Source of the DNA: Micromonospora sp. NBC_01740
GTDB lineage: Bacteria; Actinomycetota; Actinomycetes; Mycobacteriales; Micromonosporaceae
NCBI RefSeq assembly: GCF_035920365.1
Contig: NZ_CP109150.1
Span: forward strand, 2,542,001 to 2,606,000
Reading direction: 5' to 3'
DNA length: 64,000 nt
Shown here piece after piece: positions 21,246-29,611 of this stretch. Below the pieces are notes generated by a model that saw only the letters and a program-made list of their open reading frames with translations, made no database searches and had not been told where the DNA came from. The position numbers were made by a program, and so were the translations under genes. How positions within the stretch are numbered: the stretch's first letter is position 1; each line of letters begins with the position of its first letter.

Positions 21246-21284
21246 GACGATGCGCCCCGGTCCACCGGACCGGGGCGCATCGTC
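21246..21284 (+). terminator. Strong hairpin terminator after tmRNA
   Basis: Perfect 18-bp stem (GACGATGCGCCCCGGTCC and its complement) with a 3-base loop, 3 bases after the tmRNA 3' end. Confidence 0.8.
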
Positions 21285-21431
21285 GTGTCGGGACTGGTCG
21301 GCCTGGGGCGCCCGGGTCGCACGGGACAGGAGGGGCGGATGGGACCGATGAGGTCCGTCCCGCCTCTGGACAGGGCGGACGCGCGGGTCCACCATCGCTG
21401 TACGCGGTCAGACGCGACGCGGGAGGTGCCC

Positions 21432-21902
21432 ATGGTCACCGGTCCGATCCAGCAGCCGCCCACCCCGCCCGGAGGGCTCCGGCCGCCCGCCGCGCGCCGG
21501 CCTCCCGGCACCCCGCCCGGAGGCCTGCACCCGCTCGCCCGGGCGCTGGCCGTCGCGCCGGCCGGACCGCGCTGGCGGGAGCGTTTCCTCGTGGGGCTCG
21601 GCCCCGTGCGACGGGGCTTCACGGAGCACGTCCGGGTCACCGAGGGGCCCGCCGGCCTCTACGCCGAGGTGCTCGGCCAGGCGCCCCGGCTGGAACGCGG
21701 GGTGCGGCTGCTGGCCCGGGAGCACGTCGCCATCACCGCCGCGCTGAGCGCCCTCCAGCAGGCGGCGGAGCTGCCGGACGCCTCGCTCGACGACCTCCTG
21801 GGTCGGGCCGCGCACCTGCTACGGGCCCTCGCCCGGCATCGGCAGCGCGGCGCGGACCTGCTCTGGGAGGCGTACGAGACGGATCTCGGCGGAGAGACCT
21901 GA
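21432..21902 (+). CDS. Uncharacterised helical protein, possibly hemerythrin-like
   Basis: A 156-residue protein I do not recognise with certainty. Residues 1-45 are Pro-rich with two PPGGL repeats. The remainder is helical, with REHVAITAALSALQQAA and LLRALARHRQRGADLLWEAYETDLGG, which recall the spacing of His and Glu in HHE hemerythrin-like proteins, although fewer His residues are present than in a full di-iron site. ATG start at 21432 with GGGAGGTG 6 bases upstream. The lipoprotein gene follows after 40 bases, so they may be co-transcribed. Confidence 0.55.
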   Translation: MVTGPIQQPPTPPGGLRPPAARRPPGTPPGGLHPLARALAVAPAGPRWRERFLVGLGPVRRGFTEHVRVTEGPAGLYAEVLGQAPRLERGVRLLAREHVAITAALSALQQAAELPDASLDDLLGRAAHLLRALARHRQRGADLLWEAYETDLGGET

Positions 21903-21942
21903 CCAGGGGGAACCGGCGTGGACGTACCGGCGTCCAACCCAC

Positions 21943-22905
21943 ATGCGCCGTACCGCCGCCCTGCTGGGCCTTCCGCTGTTGATGATCGTCGCCGGGTGCG
22001 CGCCGGCCGGCTCCGACCCGGCCGTCGACCCGGTCGCCTCCGACCCGCGTCAGGACGCCTTCGCCCAGCGGGCCACCGAGGTGGCCGACTCGTGGCGACC
22101 GCTTCCGGCGTGGAAGTCCGGTTACGTGCCCATGCAGGACCCGACGGTGCTCGTCGGCGACCCGGGCTTCACCGGGGAGACCAAGATGGCCTTCCTCAAC
22201 GGCTGGTACCGCGACCAGGTAACAATGCCCGTCGCGCAGCCCGCCGACGGCACCATCAAGTTCCCGGACGGCACGCTGACCGTCCCGCTGGTCAGCGCCG
22301 CCACCGCGTACGGGCAGCTGGACCAGGGGGATCCGCCGCCGTGCGACGGCCGCCCCAAGGACCCCGGGACCAAGCTCCCCGGTGGTGGCCCCACCATCGA
22401 GCCGGGGCCCGACGGCCCGGTGAGCAGCAACTCGCAGACCGCCTGCGTCCCGCTGACGGTCACGGCCGTGAAGCTGGGCACCGCGCCGGTGCGCACCAGC
22501 CGGGGCGAGGCGCAGGTGCCGGCGTGGCTGTTCACCGTCGAGGAGATCACCGCGCCGGTGGCCCGGCTCGCCGTGGCGCCGCAGGCCGTCACCGCCCCGC
22601 CCGAGCCCGCCCCGCCCGCCCGCCCGGCCCCGGAGGGCCTGGTCGGCGCACAGGACGTCCAGTCCGTGAACGGCACCGAGCTGACCTGGCGGCTCGGCGT
22701 GGGCACCTGCGACACCGGGATCACCCCGATGGTGCAGGAGCGCGACGACGTCGTGGTGGTGGGCGGCAGTGTGATCCGCGCCACCGGCGTGTGCAACGCG
22801 ATGCTGAAGATGGAACCGGTCACCGCCACGCTGAAGGCGCCGCTGGGCGACCGGCCGATCCTCGACGTGCTCACCGGCGCGCCGCTGCGCCTCGCGACGC
22901 GCTGA
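21943..22905 (+). CDS. Putative secreted lipoprotein
   Basis: A 320-residue lipoprotein of unknown function. The N-terminus MRRTAALLGLPLLMIVAGC is a lipoprotein signal with lipobox IVAGC (Cys19). The mature part is beta-rich, with two internal Cys (in PPCDGRP and QTACVP) about 30 residues apart and two more near the end (GTCDTG and GVCNAM), consistent with disulphides outside the membrane. A Pro/Ala linker (VTAPPEPAPPARPAPEG) splits the protein at about residue 225. ATG start; the next gene converges on it 21 bases away. Confidence 0.7.
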   Translation: MRRTAALLGLPLLMIVAGCAPAGSDPAVDPVASDPRQDAFAQRATEVADSWRPLPAWKSGYVPMQDPTVLVGDPGFTGETKMAFLNGWYRDQVTMPVAQPADGTIKFPDGTLTVPLVSAATAYGQLDQGDPPPCDGRPKDPGTKLPGGGPTIEPGPDGPVSSNSQTACVPLTVTAVKLGTAPVRTSRGEAQVPAWLFTVEEITAPVARLAVAPQAVTAPPEPAPPARPAPEGLVGAQDVQSVNGTELTWRLGVGTCDTGITPMVQERDDVVVVGGSVIRATGVCNAMLKMEPVTATLKAPLGDRPILDVLTGAPLRLATR

Positions 22906-22926
22906 CGGGAGCGACCGGGCGGCGGC

Positions 22927-24522
22927 TCACAGGAGCCGGGGCACCTCGGTGCTGACCGGCACCGGCAGCACCGTCGGGCCGTCGGCGCGCAGGCCGGCGG
23001 CCAGGGCGTCGCCGAGCTGCTCCGGGGTCTCCACGACGGTGGCCGTGCAGCCGTAGCCCCGGGCGATCGCGGTGATGTCCAGCCCCGGCAGGTCCAGCCC
23101 GGGCACCCCCGGGGTGTCCTTGAATTCGGCGAAGGCCTTCAGGATCGCGTACTGCTGGTTGACCGGCACCACCACGACCAGCGGCAGGCGCAGCCGCGCG
23201 GCGGTCCAGAGCGCCTGCACCGAGTAGTGGAACGAGCCGTCCCCGATCACCGCGACCACCGGCCGTCCCCGGCCGGTGTCGCGCTGCGCGAGCGCGATGC
23301 CGACCGCCGCCGGCAGGCCGTACCCGAGGCCGCCGCTGGCCATCGTGAAGTACGACCCGGGGCGGGTGGCGCGCAGCCGGCGGCGCAGCGCCGGCAGGCT
23401 GGACGGCGACTCCTGGACCAGGATCCCGTCGGCCGGCCAGTGCCGGGCCAGAGCCGCGAAGAGGGCGTCCGGGGCCAACGGCAGCCCGTCCACCGGCGGG
23501 GGCGGATCCGGGCGCGCCGGCGGCGCCGGCCGGTCCGCCGCCGGGAGCAGGTCGACCAGGGCGGCCAGGGCCAGCCCGGCGTCGGCGAGCAGGCTGTCGC
23601 CCACCGGCGCGCGGGCCGCCTCGTCCGGGTCGTCGGTGACGTGCAGCAGGCGGGCCCCGGCGGGCAGGTGGTCGCCCGGCACGTGCGGGTAGTAGCGGAA
23701 GACCGGAGCGCCGACCACCAGCACGGTGTCGTGCCCGTCCAGCGCCTCCGAGAGCGGCCCCATCGCGAACGGGAGCACCCCCCGGAAGTGCGGGTGGTCC
23801 TCGGGGAAGGCGGCCCGCTCCGGCGCGGGCGCCGACCAGACCGGCGCGGCGAGCCGCTCCGCCAGCGCCACGGCGGCGGGCCAGCCGTCGGCCCGGTCCA
23901 CGGCCGCGCCGAGCACCAGCGCGGGCGCGCGGCTGGCGGCCAGCACGGCGGCGAACTCGCGCAGCCGGCGCGGGTCGGGCGCGAACCGGGTCGCCACCGT
24001 ACGCACCGGCGGTGGCGGGTCGGCCGGCTGCGCCCAGTCGTCGAGGGGCAGCGAGAGGAAGACCGGCCCGGCGGGCGGCTGCACCGCCGTCGCGTACGCC
24101 CGCATCAACGCCGCCGGGACGTCCTGCGCGCGGACCGGCTCGTGGCTCCACTTCACGTACGGCTGGGGCAGTTCGGTGGCCCGCCGGCTGGCCAGCCGGG
24201 GCTCGATCAGCAGCATCTCCCGGGTCTGCTGGCCGGCGGTGACGATCAGCGGGGTGCGGTTGTGCCACGCGGTGACCAGGTTGCCCATGCCGTTGCCCGT
24301 GCCGGGCGCGGTGTGCAGGTTGACGTGCGCCGCCCCGCCGGTGGCCTGCGCGTAGCCGTCCGCCATGCCGACGGCCGACGCCTCGTGCAGGGCGAGCACG
24401 TAGTGGAAGTCGTCCGGGAAGTCGCGCAGGAACGGCTCCTCCGTGGAGCCGGGGTTGCCGAAGACCGTGGTCAGGCCGAGGGCACGGAGCAGGTCGTACG
24501 TGGTGTCGCGGACCGTAGCCAT
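22927..24522 (-). CDS. mdlC: Benzoylformate-decarboxylase-like ThDP enzyme
   Basis: Thiamine-diphosphate enzyme that most resembles benzoylformate decarboxylase, which converts benzoylformate to benzaldehyde and CO2 in the mandelate path. The 531-residue product has the N-terminal pyrimidine domain (VFGNPGSTEEPFLRDFPDDF, Glu of the EASAVGMADGYAQ loop), a central domain, and the C-terminal PP domain with GDGSFHYSVQALWTA and VPVNQQYAILKAF, the ThDP GDG-N motif. ATG start at 24522. No mandelate racemase or dehydrogenase lies nearby, so the true 2-oxo acid is uncertain; related enzymes act on phenylpyruvate, indolepyruvate or oxalyl-CoA. The MTA phosphorylase gene precedes it on the same strand by 56 bases. 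Confidence 0.78.
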   Translation of the reverse strand: MATVRDTTYDLLRALGLTTVFGNPGSTEEPFLRDFPDDFHYVLALHEASAVGMADGYAQATGGAAHVNLHTAPGTGNGMGNLVTAWHNRTPLIVTAGQQTREMLLIEPRLASRRATELPQPYVKWSHEPVRAQDVPAALMRAYATAVQPPAGPVFLSLPLDDWAQPADPPPPVRTVATRFAPDPRRLREFAAVLAASRAPALVLGAAVDRADGWPAAVALAERLAAPVWSAPAPERAAFPEDHPHFRGVLPFAMGPLSEALDGHDTVLVVGAPVFRYYPHVPGDHLPAGARLLHVTDDPDEAARAPVGDSLLADAGLALAALVDLLPAADRPAPPARPDPPPPVDGLPLAPDALFAALARHWPADGILVQESPSSLPALRRRLRATRPGSYFTMASGGLGYGLPAAVGIALAQRDTGRGRPVVAVIGDGSFHYSVQALWTAARLRLPLVVVVPVNQQYAILKAFAEFKDTPGVPGLDLPGLDITAIARGYGCTATVVETPEQLGDALAAGLRADGPTVLPVPVSTEVPRLL

Positions 24523-24578
24523 CGCCCTCAGGCTATCGGGGCGACTCGGGTTATCCGGGCCTTTCGCCGCTCCTCGCC

Positions 24579-25382
24579 TCAGGGGAGCGCGAAGGGCAGG
24601 GTGATGCCGTCCAGCGCGTGCCCGCAGGCGCAGTCCCGCTCGGCCGGCAGCGCGGCGACGGCCGCCAGCAGCAGGCCCCGCAGCCGGTCGGTGTTCTCCC
24701 CGAAGACCCGGAACACCTCCTCCTGCGTCACCGCGCCGCCCCCCTCCACGCCCGCGTCGAGGTCGGTGACCAGGGCGATCGAGGAGTAGCAGAGGGCCAG
24801 CTCGCGGGCCAGCACCGCCTCCGGGTGGCCGGTCATGTTGACCACCGTGCCGCCGATCGAGGCGTACCACCGCGACTCGGCACGGGTGGAGAAGCGCGGG
24901 CCCTCGACCACCACCACCGTCCCGCCGTCCACCGCGGGCACGTCCCGGCCGGCCGCGGCGGCCAGCAGCGTACGCCGGCCCGAGGGGCAGTACGGGTCGG
25001 CGAAGGAGACGTGCACCGCGCCCCGGTCGTAGTAGGTCTGCGTCCGTCCGCTGGTGCGGTCGATCAGCTGGTCGGGCACCACGAACGTGCCCGGCCCGAG
25101 GTCCGGCCGCAGGCCGCCCACGGCGCAGGGGGCGAGCACCTGGCGTACGCCGAGGGAGCGCAGCGCCCAGAGGTTGGCCCGGTAGGGGATCAGGTGCGGC
25201 GGGTGGCGGTGGTCCCGGCCGTGGCGGGGCAGGAACGCCACCCGCCGGCCGCTGACCTCGGCGATCGTGACGGCGTCGGACGGCGGCCCGAAGGGCGTCT
25301 CCACCACGTGCTCGGTCGCGTTGTCGAGCAACGCGTACAGCCCCGAACCGCCGATCACCGCGAGTTCCGCCGTGGGACCCAT
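24579..25382 (-). CDS. mtnP: S-methyl-5'-thioadenosine phosphorylase family protein
   Basis: Purine-nucleoside-phosphorylase-fold enzyme that splits methylthioadenosine (or thioinosine) with phosphate to base and 5-methylthioribose-1-phosphate. The 267-residue protein has IGGSGLYALLDN, the phosphate-binding RHGRDHRHPPHLIPYRAN segment and the substrate loop NMTGHPEAVLARELALCYSSIALVTDLDAG. In MTAP enzymes the loop usually reads NMTxxPE; here it is NMTGHPE, compatible with MTA or methylthioinosine. ATG start at 25382. Other methionine-salvage genes are not in the window. Confidence 0.85.
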   Translation of the reverse strand: MGPTAELAVIGGSGLYALLDNATEHVVETPFGPPSDAVTIAEVSGRRVAFLPRHGRDHRHPPHLIPYRANLWALRSLGVRQVLAPCAVGGLRPDLGPGTFVVPDQLIDRTSGRTQTYYDRGAVHVSFADPYCPSGRRTLLAAAAGRDVPAVDGGTVVVVEGPRFSTRAESRWYASIGGTVVNMTGHPEAVLARELALCYSSIALVTDLDAGVEGGGAVTQEEVFRVFGENTDRLRGLLLAAVAALPAERDCACGHALDGITLPFALP

Positions 25383-25523
25383 CGGCCCTCCCTCGTGTCC
25401 GCCGATCTACCGCACGTCAGACCTTAGCCACCGCCCCGGGGGCAAGCTATGGTGCCAGGCATGGCGTTCACAGCGCGGATGACACCGGTGCCCCCGGGCG
25501 TCCCGGTCCGGTCGGTCTGACGG

Positions 25524-26123
25524 GTGTCCGGCATGCAGGGAGAGGGGCAGGCGATCGGCGGGCGGGCGACGGGGTCGATGACCGGGCGACTGCTGGTCGC
25601 GACGCCGGCGCTGAAGGACCCGAACTTCGACCGTACGGTGGTGCTGCTGGTGGCGCACGAGCCCGGCGGCGCCCTCGGCGTGGTGCTCAACCGGGCCACC
25701 GAGGTGCCGGTCGCCGACGTGCTCGGCGACTGGAGCGACCTGGCCCGCGACCCGGCGGTGCTCTTCGAGGGCGGCCCCGTGCAGCCCGACTCGGCGATCT
25801 GCCTGGCCCGGATGCGTCACCCGGTGCAGCGGCTCAGGGGATTCCACCAGGTCTCCGGGGCGGTCGGCACCCTCGACCTCTCCGTCGACCCGGGGCCGCT
25901 GCGGGAGGGCATCACCGGCATCCGGGTCTTCGCCGGCTACTCCGGCTGGGGCACGGGGCAGTTGGAGCAGGAGATCGAGGACGGCTCCTGGTTCGTGCTG
26001 GACGCGCTGCCCGGCGACGCCTTCGTGGACCGGCCGGACGACCTGTGGCCGATGGTGCTGCGCCGCCAGGGCGGCATGATGGCGGCGGTCGCGCACTTCC
26101 CGCCGGACGTGGCGCTCAACTGA
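25524..26123 (+). CDS. YqgE/AlgH (UPF0301) family protein
   Basis: Conserved protein of unknown biochemical role (AlgH in Pseudomonas affects alginate). The 199-residue product contains the family core GRLLVATPALKDPNFDRTVVLLVAHEPGGALGVVLNR, the central VLFEGGPVQPD, and GIRVFAGYSGWGTGQLEQEIEDGSWFVLDA, with the closing WPMVLRRQGGMMA. The start is uncertain: GTG at 25524 is used, with ATG at 25533 and ATG at 25578 (just before the conserved core) as alternatives. Divergent from mtnP with a 141-base gap. Confidence 0.9.
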   Translation: MSGMQGEGQAIGGRATGSMTGRLLVATPALKDPNFDRTVVLLVAHEPGGALGVVLNRATEVPVADVLGDWSDLARDPAVLFEGGPVQPDSAICLARMRHPVQRLRGFHQVSGAVGTLDLSVDPGPLREGITGIRVFAGYSGWGTGQLEQEIEDGSWFVLDALPGDAFVDRPDDLWPMVLRRQGGMMAAVAHFPPDVALN

Positions 26124-26151
26124 GCCGCGCCCGGGGTGGGCCCCCGCGAGA

Positions 26152-26179
26152 TGACCATGCGGCGGTCGCTGTGTATAGT
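26152..26179 (+). promoter_or_regulatory. tRNA-Ala promoter
   Basis: TGACCA (26152-26157), a 16-base spacer and TATAGT (26174-26179). The predicted start point is about 25 bases before the mature tRNA 5' end. Confidence 0.6.
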
Positions 26180-26211
26180 TCTGTCGTGCCCGGGTGACGG
26201 GGACGAGGCAA

Positions 26212-26284
26212 GGGGCCGTGGCGCAGCTGGTAGCGCACCACACTGGCAGTGTGGGGGTCAGGGGTTCGAGTCCCCTCGGCTCCA
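26212..26284 (+). tRNA. tRNA-Ala (GGC)
   Basis: A 73-base tRNA: acceptor GGGGCCG pairs with CGGCTCC with one G-U, D stem GCGC/GCGC, anticodon stem CCACA/TGTGG with loop CTGGCAG (anticodon GGC at 26245-26247), five-base variable loop and T arm AGGGGTTCGAGTCCCCT. The 3' CCA is not encoded and must be added. Reads GCC and GCU alanine codons; GCC is abundant in this genome. Confidence 0.97.
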
Positions 26285-26299
26285 CCCTTGTTTTACAGG

Positions 26300-26337
26300 T
26301 CAGCGGCCTGGTCGAGAGCGTTCGACCAGGCCGCTGA
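26300..26337 (+). terminator. Hairpin terminator after tRNA-Ala
   Basis: Perfect 16-bp stem TCAGCGGCCTGGTCGA with its complement and a 6-base loop, just after a short T-rich stretch (TTGTTTT). It also lies downstream of the converging gene that ends at 26354. Confidence 0.7.
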
Positions 26338-26353
26338 TTCGTTCTCCGGCCGG

Positions 26354-27394
26354 TCAGGCGGCGCGGCGGGCGCGGCGGCGGGCCTGCATGAAGGCGGTGT
26401 CTCCGCGTACGCCGTCCCACCAGGCCCACGGAACGCCGGTCACGTACCGGCCGATCGAGGCGAAGACCGGCGCGGCGTCGGCGTCGCGGCCGGTGCGCGC
26501 CAGCCCGTACGCCAGGATGTTCGCATCGTTCAGCCAGTCGGCGTGCCGGGTGGCCGGCTGGTGGAACCACCGGGACAGCGCGTTGTCGAGATCCGACTGC
26601 ATGACCGGGTCCTGCCGCCACCGCTCGCTGACCTCACCGGCGGCGCTGTCCTGGGATGCGCGCTCCTGCTCCCACAGCGCCCACTCGGCGGCGGCCTGTA
26701 CCGGCAGCACGTGCAGCGGCGAGCCCGCAGGCGCCGCGGCGGCGACCGACCGGGCGAAGCCGAACATCGCCTCGTGCGAGCCGCTCCACTTCCGGCAGTG
26801 GTAGGTCAGCTTGAGCATGTGCCCCTCCCGATGCCAGGGGTCGCGCCGGGTCAGCTCACGCCACGTCTCCTCGACGTCCTCCCGTGGCGTGCTCTGGCCG
26901 ATCATCAGGTCCAACAGGTTCACGTACGGCGTGGGGTCCTCGGGTGCGAGCCGCATCGCCAGATCGTTCACCTGTCGGGCCAGTTGCAGCAGGCGGTTGA
27001 ACTCGGTCCACTGCTCCGGACGGACGCTGGCGGCCCAGTCCCCGCCGCGCACCTCCCAGGCTCGTGCCATCAGGGACCGGGCACGTACGAGTTGCGCATC
27101 CGGACTGGTGGGCGTGCGCGCCGCCCAGCGGTCGGTCCAGGCGGCCGCGGTGTCGACCCGGCCGGTCGCGGGGTCGACCCGGGATCCCAGCCCACCGGCG
27201 GTCGATTCGGCCATGACGCGGACGTACCGCGCCCGACGGTCGTGGTCACCTCGGGTGGCAGCCAGAGCCTTCCGGGCGGCTTCGGCGTCGGAGCCGTACC
27301 GCGCCTGCGTGCACGCCTCGCGCAGCACGGCGTCGTCCTGCGCCAGGTTCGTATCGATCTGGCGGGTGAGCAGCCGCCACACGGTTGAGATCAC
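26354..27394 (-). CDS. Conserved hypothetical helical-repeat protein
   Basis: A 346-residue protein I cannot assign by name. It is predicted almost entirely helical, with many aromatic residues (WRLLTRQID, WTDRWAARTP, ARAWEVRGGDW, WWDGVRGDTAF) and paired helices spaced like TPR or Sel1 solenoids, which suggests a protein-binding role. There is no signal peptide or membrane segment. The GTG at 27394 (followed by ISTVWRLL) is the chosen start, with GTG at 27382 as an alternative; the longer open frame beyond lacks coding character. The end abuts the tRNA terminator. Confidence 0.6.
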   Translation of the reverse strand: MISTVWRLLTRQIDTNLAQDDAVLREACTQARYGSDAEAARKALAATRGDHDRRARYVRVMAESTAGGLGSRVDPATGRVDTAAAWTDRWAARTPTSPDAQLVRARSLMARAWEVRGGDWAASVRPEQWTEFNRLLQLARQVNDLAMRLAPEDPTPYVNLLDLMIGQSTPREDVEETWRELTRRDPWHREGHMLKLTYHCRKWSGSHEAMFGFARSVAAAAPAGSPLHVLPVQAAAEWALWEQERASQDSAAGEVSERWRQDPVMQSDLDNALSRWFHQPATRHADWLNDANILAYGLARTGRDADAAPVFASIGRYVTGVPWAWWDGVRGDTAFMQARRRARRAA

Positions 27395-27581
27395 AACCAA
27401 GGATGGTAGGCGTCGGCTGGCGTCCTCCTCGGGCCCGGACCTGGTCCCCCTCGGGAATAGGGGTCCTGTCGCACAAGTGAGGCGTTGTCGCCCACCGTGC
27501 CTTCTGTCACGATCGCCCCACTGGAGGCCTTTCCCCCGCCCGGTGGTTGGGCCCGATCCCGTGCGGCCAGCGAAGGAGCCG

Positions 27582-28526
27582 ATGGTGGACCACCCCCACG
27601 CGTTGACAGCCGAGCAACTGGACCAGTTCCGGCGCGACGGGCACCTGATCCTGCGGGGCGTGCTCCCGACCGGGACGCTGGACGCGCTGCACGGCTCGTT
27701 CAGCCGCGTCGTCGACCACCTCGCCCGGCAGTGGCAGCAGCGCGGGATGATCACCGAGACCTTCGCCGACCTGCCGTACGACCAGCGCTACCTGCGCCTG
27801 ATCGAGTCCAGCCAGGTCCGCGTACCGGCCGCCTGGCGGCGGATCCTGGTGGGACGGCCGGTGTACGACCTGTGGCGCACCCCCGAGCTGCTCGGCCCGG
27901 TGCGCAGCCTGCTCGGCGACGAGGTCTACGCGCACGGCGTCTGGAACGCCCGGCCGCGCGACCCCCACGGCCGCACCCAGCAGGTCGCCTGGCACCAGGA
28001 CGCCTACTACTACAAGGGTTGGGACGCCTCGGTCGGGCCGCTGCTGTCGGTGTGGATCCCGCTGGTGCCCGTGGACGAGGACACCGCCTGCCTCCAGTTC
28101 GTCACCGGCTCGCACACCCGGGGCTGGATCTCCCGCGACCGCCTGCCCAACGGCGAGTACGGCACGTCGGACGAGGCCGTCGGGGACGGCCCCGTCAGCA
28201 CCGCCCGGATGGAGCCCGGCGACGTGGTGATCTTCACGGACACCACGCTGCACCGCTCGACGCCCAACGTGTCGGACCGCATCCGGTGGAACATCGACAT
28301 CCGGTTCGCCCCGGCGGTCGACGAGGTGGTCCGGAACTCGCCGCGCGGCTACCGCTGCTTCAGCGCCGCCGACCCGGCACAGGTCGAGTCGTTCGAGACC
28401 TGGGCCGGCCGGTACCGGTACGAGCCGGAGGACCTGCTGACGGAGCTGACGAACTTCGAGGAGGGCTACGACCTCGACGTGCTCAGGGCGTTCTCCCGCG
28501 CGTCGCCGTACGCGGACATCTACTGA
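27582..28526 (+). CDS. Phytanoyl-CoA dioxygenase family protein
   Basis: Predicted non-haem Fe(II)/2-oxoglutarate oxygenase of the PhyH family. The 314-residue protein has the double-stranded beta-helix iron motif: His138-x-Asp140 in AWHQDAYYY and the distal His224 in TTLHRSTPN, with an Arg downstream for 2-oxoglutarate (DRIRWNIDIRF). PhyH enzymes hydroxylate or halogenate small molecules in secondary metabolism, and the substrate cannot be read here. ATG start with GAAGGAG 5 bases upstream. No biosynthetic cluster surrounds it. The next gene converges 12 bases away. Confidence 0.85.
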   Translation: MVDHPHALTAEQLDQFRRDGHLILRGVLPTGTLDALHGSFSRVVDHLARQWQQRGMITETFADLPYDQRYLRLIESSQVRVPAAWRRILVGRPVYDLWRTPELLGPVRSLLGDEVYAHGVWNARPRDPHGRTQQVAWHQDAYYYKGWDASVGPLLSVWIPLVPVDEDTACLQFVTGSHTRGWISRDRLPNGEYGTSDEAVGDGPVSTARMEPGDVVIFTDTTLHRSTPNVSDRIRWNIDIRFAPAVDEVVRNSPRGYRCFSAADPAQVESFETWAGRYRYEPEDLLTELTNFEEGYDLDVLRAFSRASPYADIY

Positions 28527-28538
28527 GGCCGCCGCGCC

Positions 28539-29534
28539 TCAGCCGAGGTGGCGCTCGATCTCGGCCAGCTCCTCGGCGCCGAGGTCCAGGTCGTCCAGGG
28601 CGGCGACGTTCGCCTCCAGCTGCGGCACGCTGCTCGCCCCGATGATCACGCTGGTCATCCGCGGGTCGCGCAGCGCCCAGGCGAGCGCGAGCTGGGCCAG
28701 CGACTGGCCGCGCCGCTCGGCGATCGCGCCGAGCGCCCGGATGGTGGCCATCTTCTCCTCGCCGAGGTCGCTCTCGCTGAGGAAGACGCTGGTGCGCACC
28801 CGGGAGTCCGCCGGGATGCCGCCCAGGTAGCGGTCGGTGAGCAGGCCCTGGGCGAGCGGGCTGTAGGCGATGCAGCCCGCGCCGACGCGCTCCAGCGTGT
28901 CCAGCAGGCCGTCGTCCTCCGTCCAGCGGTTGAGCATCGAGTACGACGGCTGGTTGATCAGCAGCGGCGTACCCAGGTCACGCAGGATCGCGGCGGCCCG
29001 CTCGGTCTGCGCGGAGTCGTAGTTGGAGACGCCGACGTAGAGCGCCTTGCCGGCCCGGACGACGGCGTCGAGGGCGCCCATCGTCTCCTCCAGCGGGGTG
29101 TCCGGGTCGAAGCGGTGCGAGTAGAAGATGTCGACGTGGTCCAGCCCGAGGCGGCGCAGCGACTGGTCCAGCGAGGAGACCAGGTACTTGCGGGAGCCCC
29201 ACTCGCCGTACGGGCCGGGCCACATCAGATAGCCGGCCTTCGTGGAGACGACGAGTTCGTCCCGGTACGGCCGCAGGTCGGTGGCGAGCATCCGGCCGAA
29301 GTTCTCCTCGGCGCTGCCCGGTGGCGGTCCGTAGTTGTTGGCCAGGTCGAAGTGGGTCACGCCCAGGTCGAAGGCGCGGCGGACGACGTCGCGCTGCCGC
29401 TCGTACGGCCGGTCCGGGCCGAAGTTGTGCCACAGCCCGAGCGAGATGGCGGGCAGCCGCAGTCCGCTGCGCCCGCTGCGCCGGTAGGTCATCTGGTCGT
29501 AGCGCTCATCCGCGGCGAGGTAGGTCACGGTCAC
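28539..29534 (-). CDS. gpr: Aldo/keto reductase, L-glyceraldehyde 3-phosphate reductase type
   Basis: NADPH-dependent reductase very like E. coli Gpr (YghZ), which reduces L-glyceraldehyde 3-phosphate and methylglyoxal. The 331-residue protein has the family start ERYDQMTYRRSGRSGLRLPA, ISLGLWHNFG, and the AKR catalytic residues: Asp and Tyr in DLANNYGP, Lys in STKAG and His in YSHRFD. The cofactor region YSPLAQGLLTDRYL and IIGASSVPQLEANV are intact. The GTG at 29534 is used. It is divergent from a second, dissimilar AKR gene with 77 bases between them. Confidence 0.88.
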   Translation of the reverse strand: MTVTYLAADERYDQMTYRRSGRSGLRLPAISLGLWHNFGPDRPYERQRDVVRRAFDLGVTHFDLANNYGPPPGSAEENFGRMLATDLRPYRDELVVSTKAGYLMWPGPYGEWGSRKYLVSSLDQSLRRLGLDHVDIFYSHRFDPDTPLEETMGALDAVVRAGKALYVGVSNYDSAQTERAAAILRDLGTPLLINQPSYSMLNRWTEDDGLLDTLERVGAGCIAYSPLAQGLLTDRYLGGIPADSRVRTSVFLSESDLGEEKMATIRALGAIAERRGQSLAQLALAWALRDPRMTSVIIGASSVPQLEANVAALDDLDLGAEELAEIERHLG

Positions 29535-29598
29535 CGACCCTATCCCCGCCGGTGGCGGGCGTGCGCGGCGAACGGGCCTGCGACAACGGACTCCGGGG

Positions 29599-29604
29599 TA
29601 GTTT
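29599..29604 (+). promoter_or_regulatory. -10 element of a leaderless AKR transcript
   Basis: TAGTTT ends 7 bases before the ATG of the second aldo/keto reductase and leaves no room for a ribosome site. Confidence 0.4.
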
Positions 29605-29611
29605 CGGGACC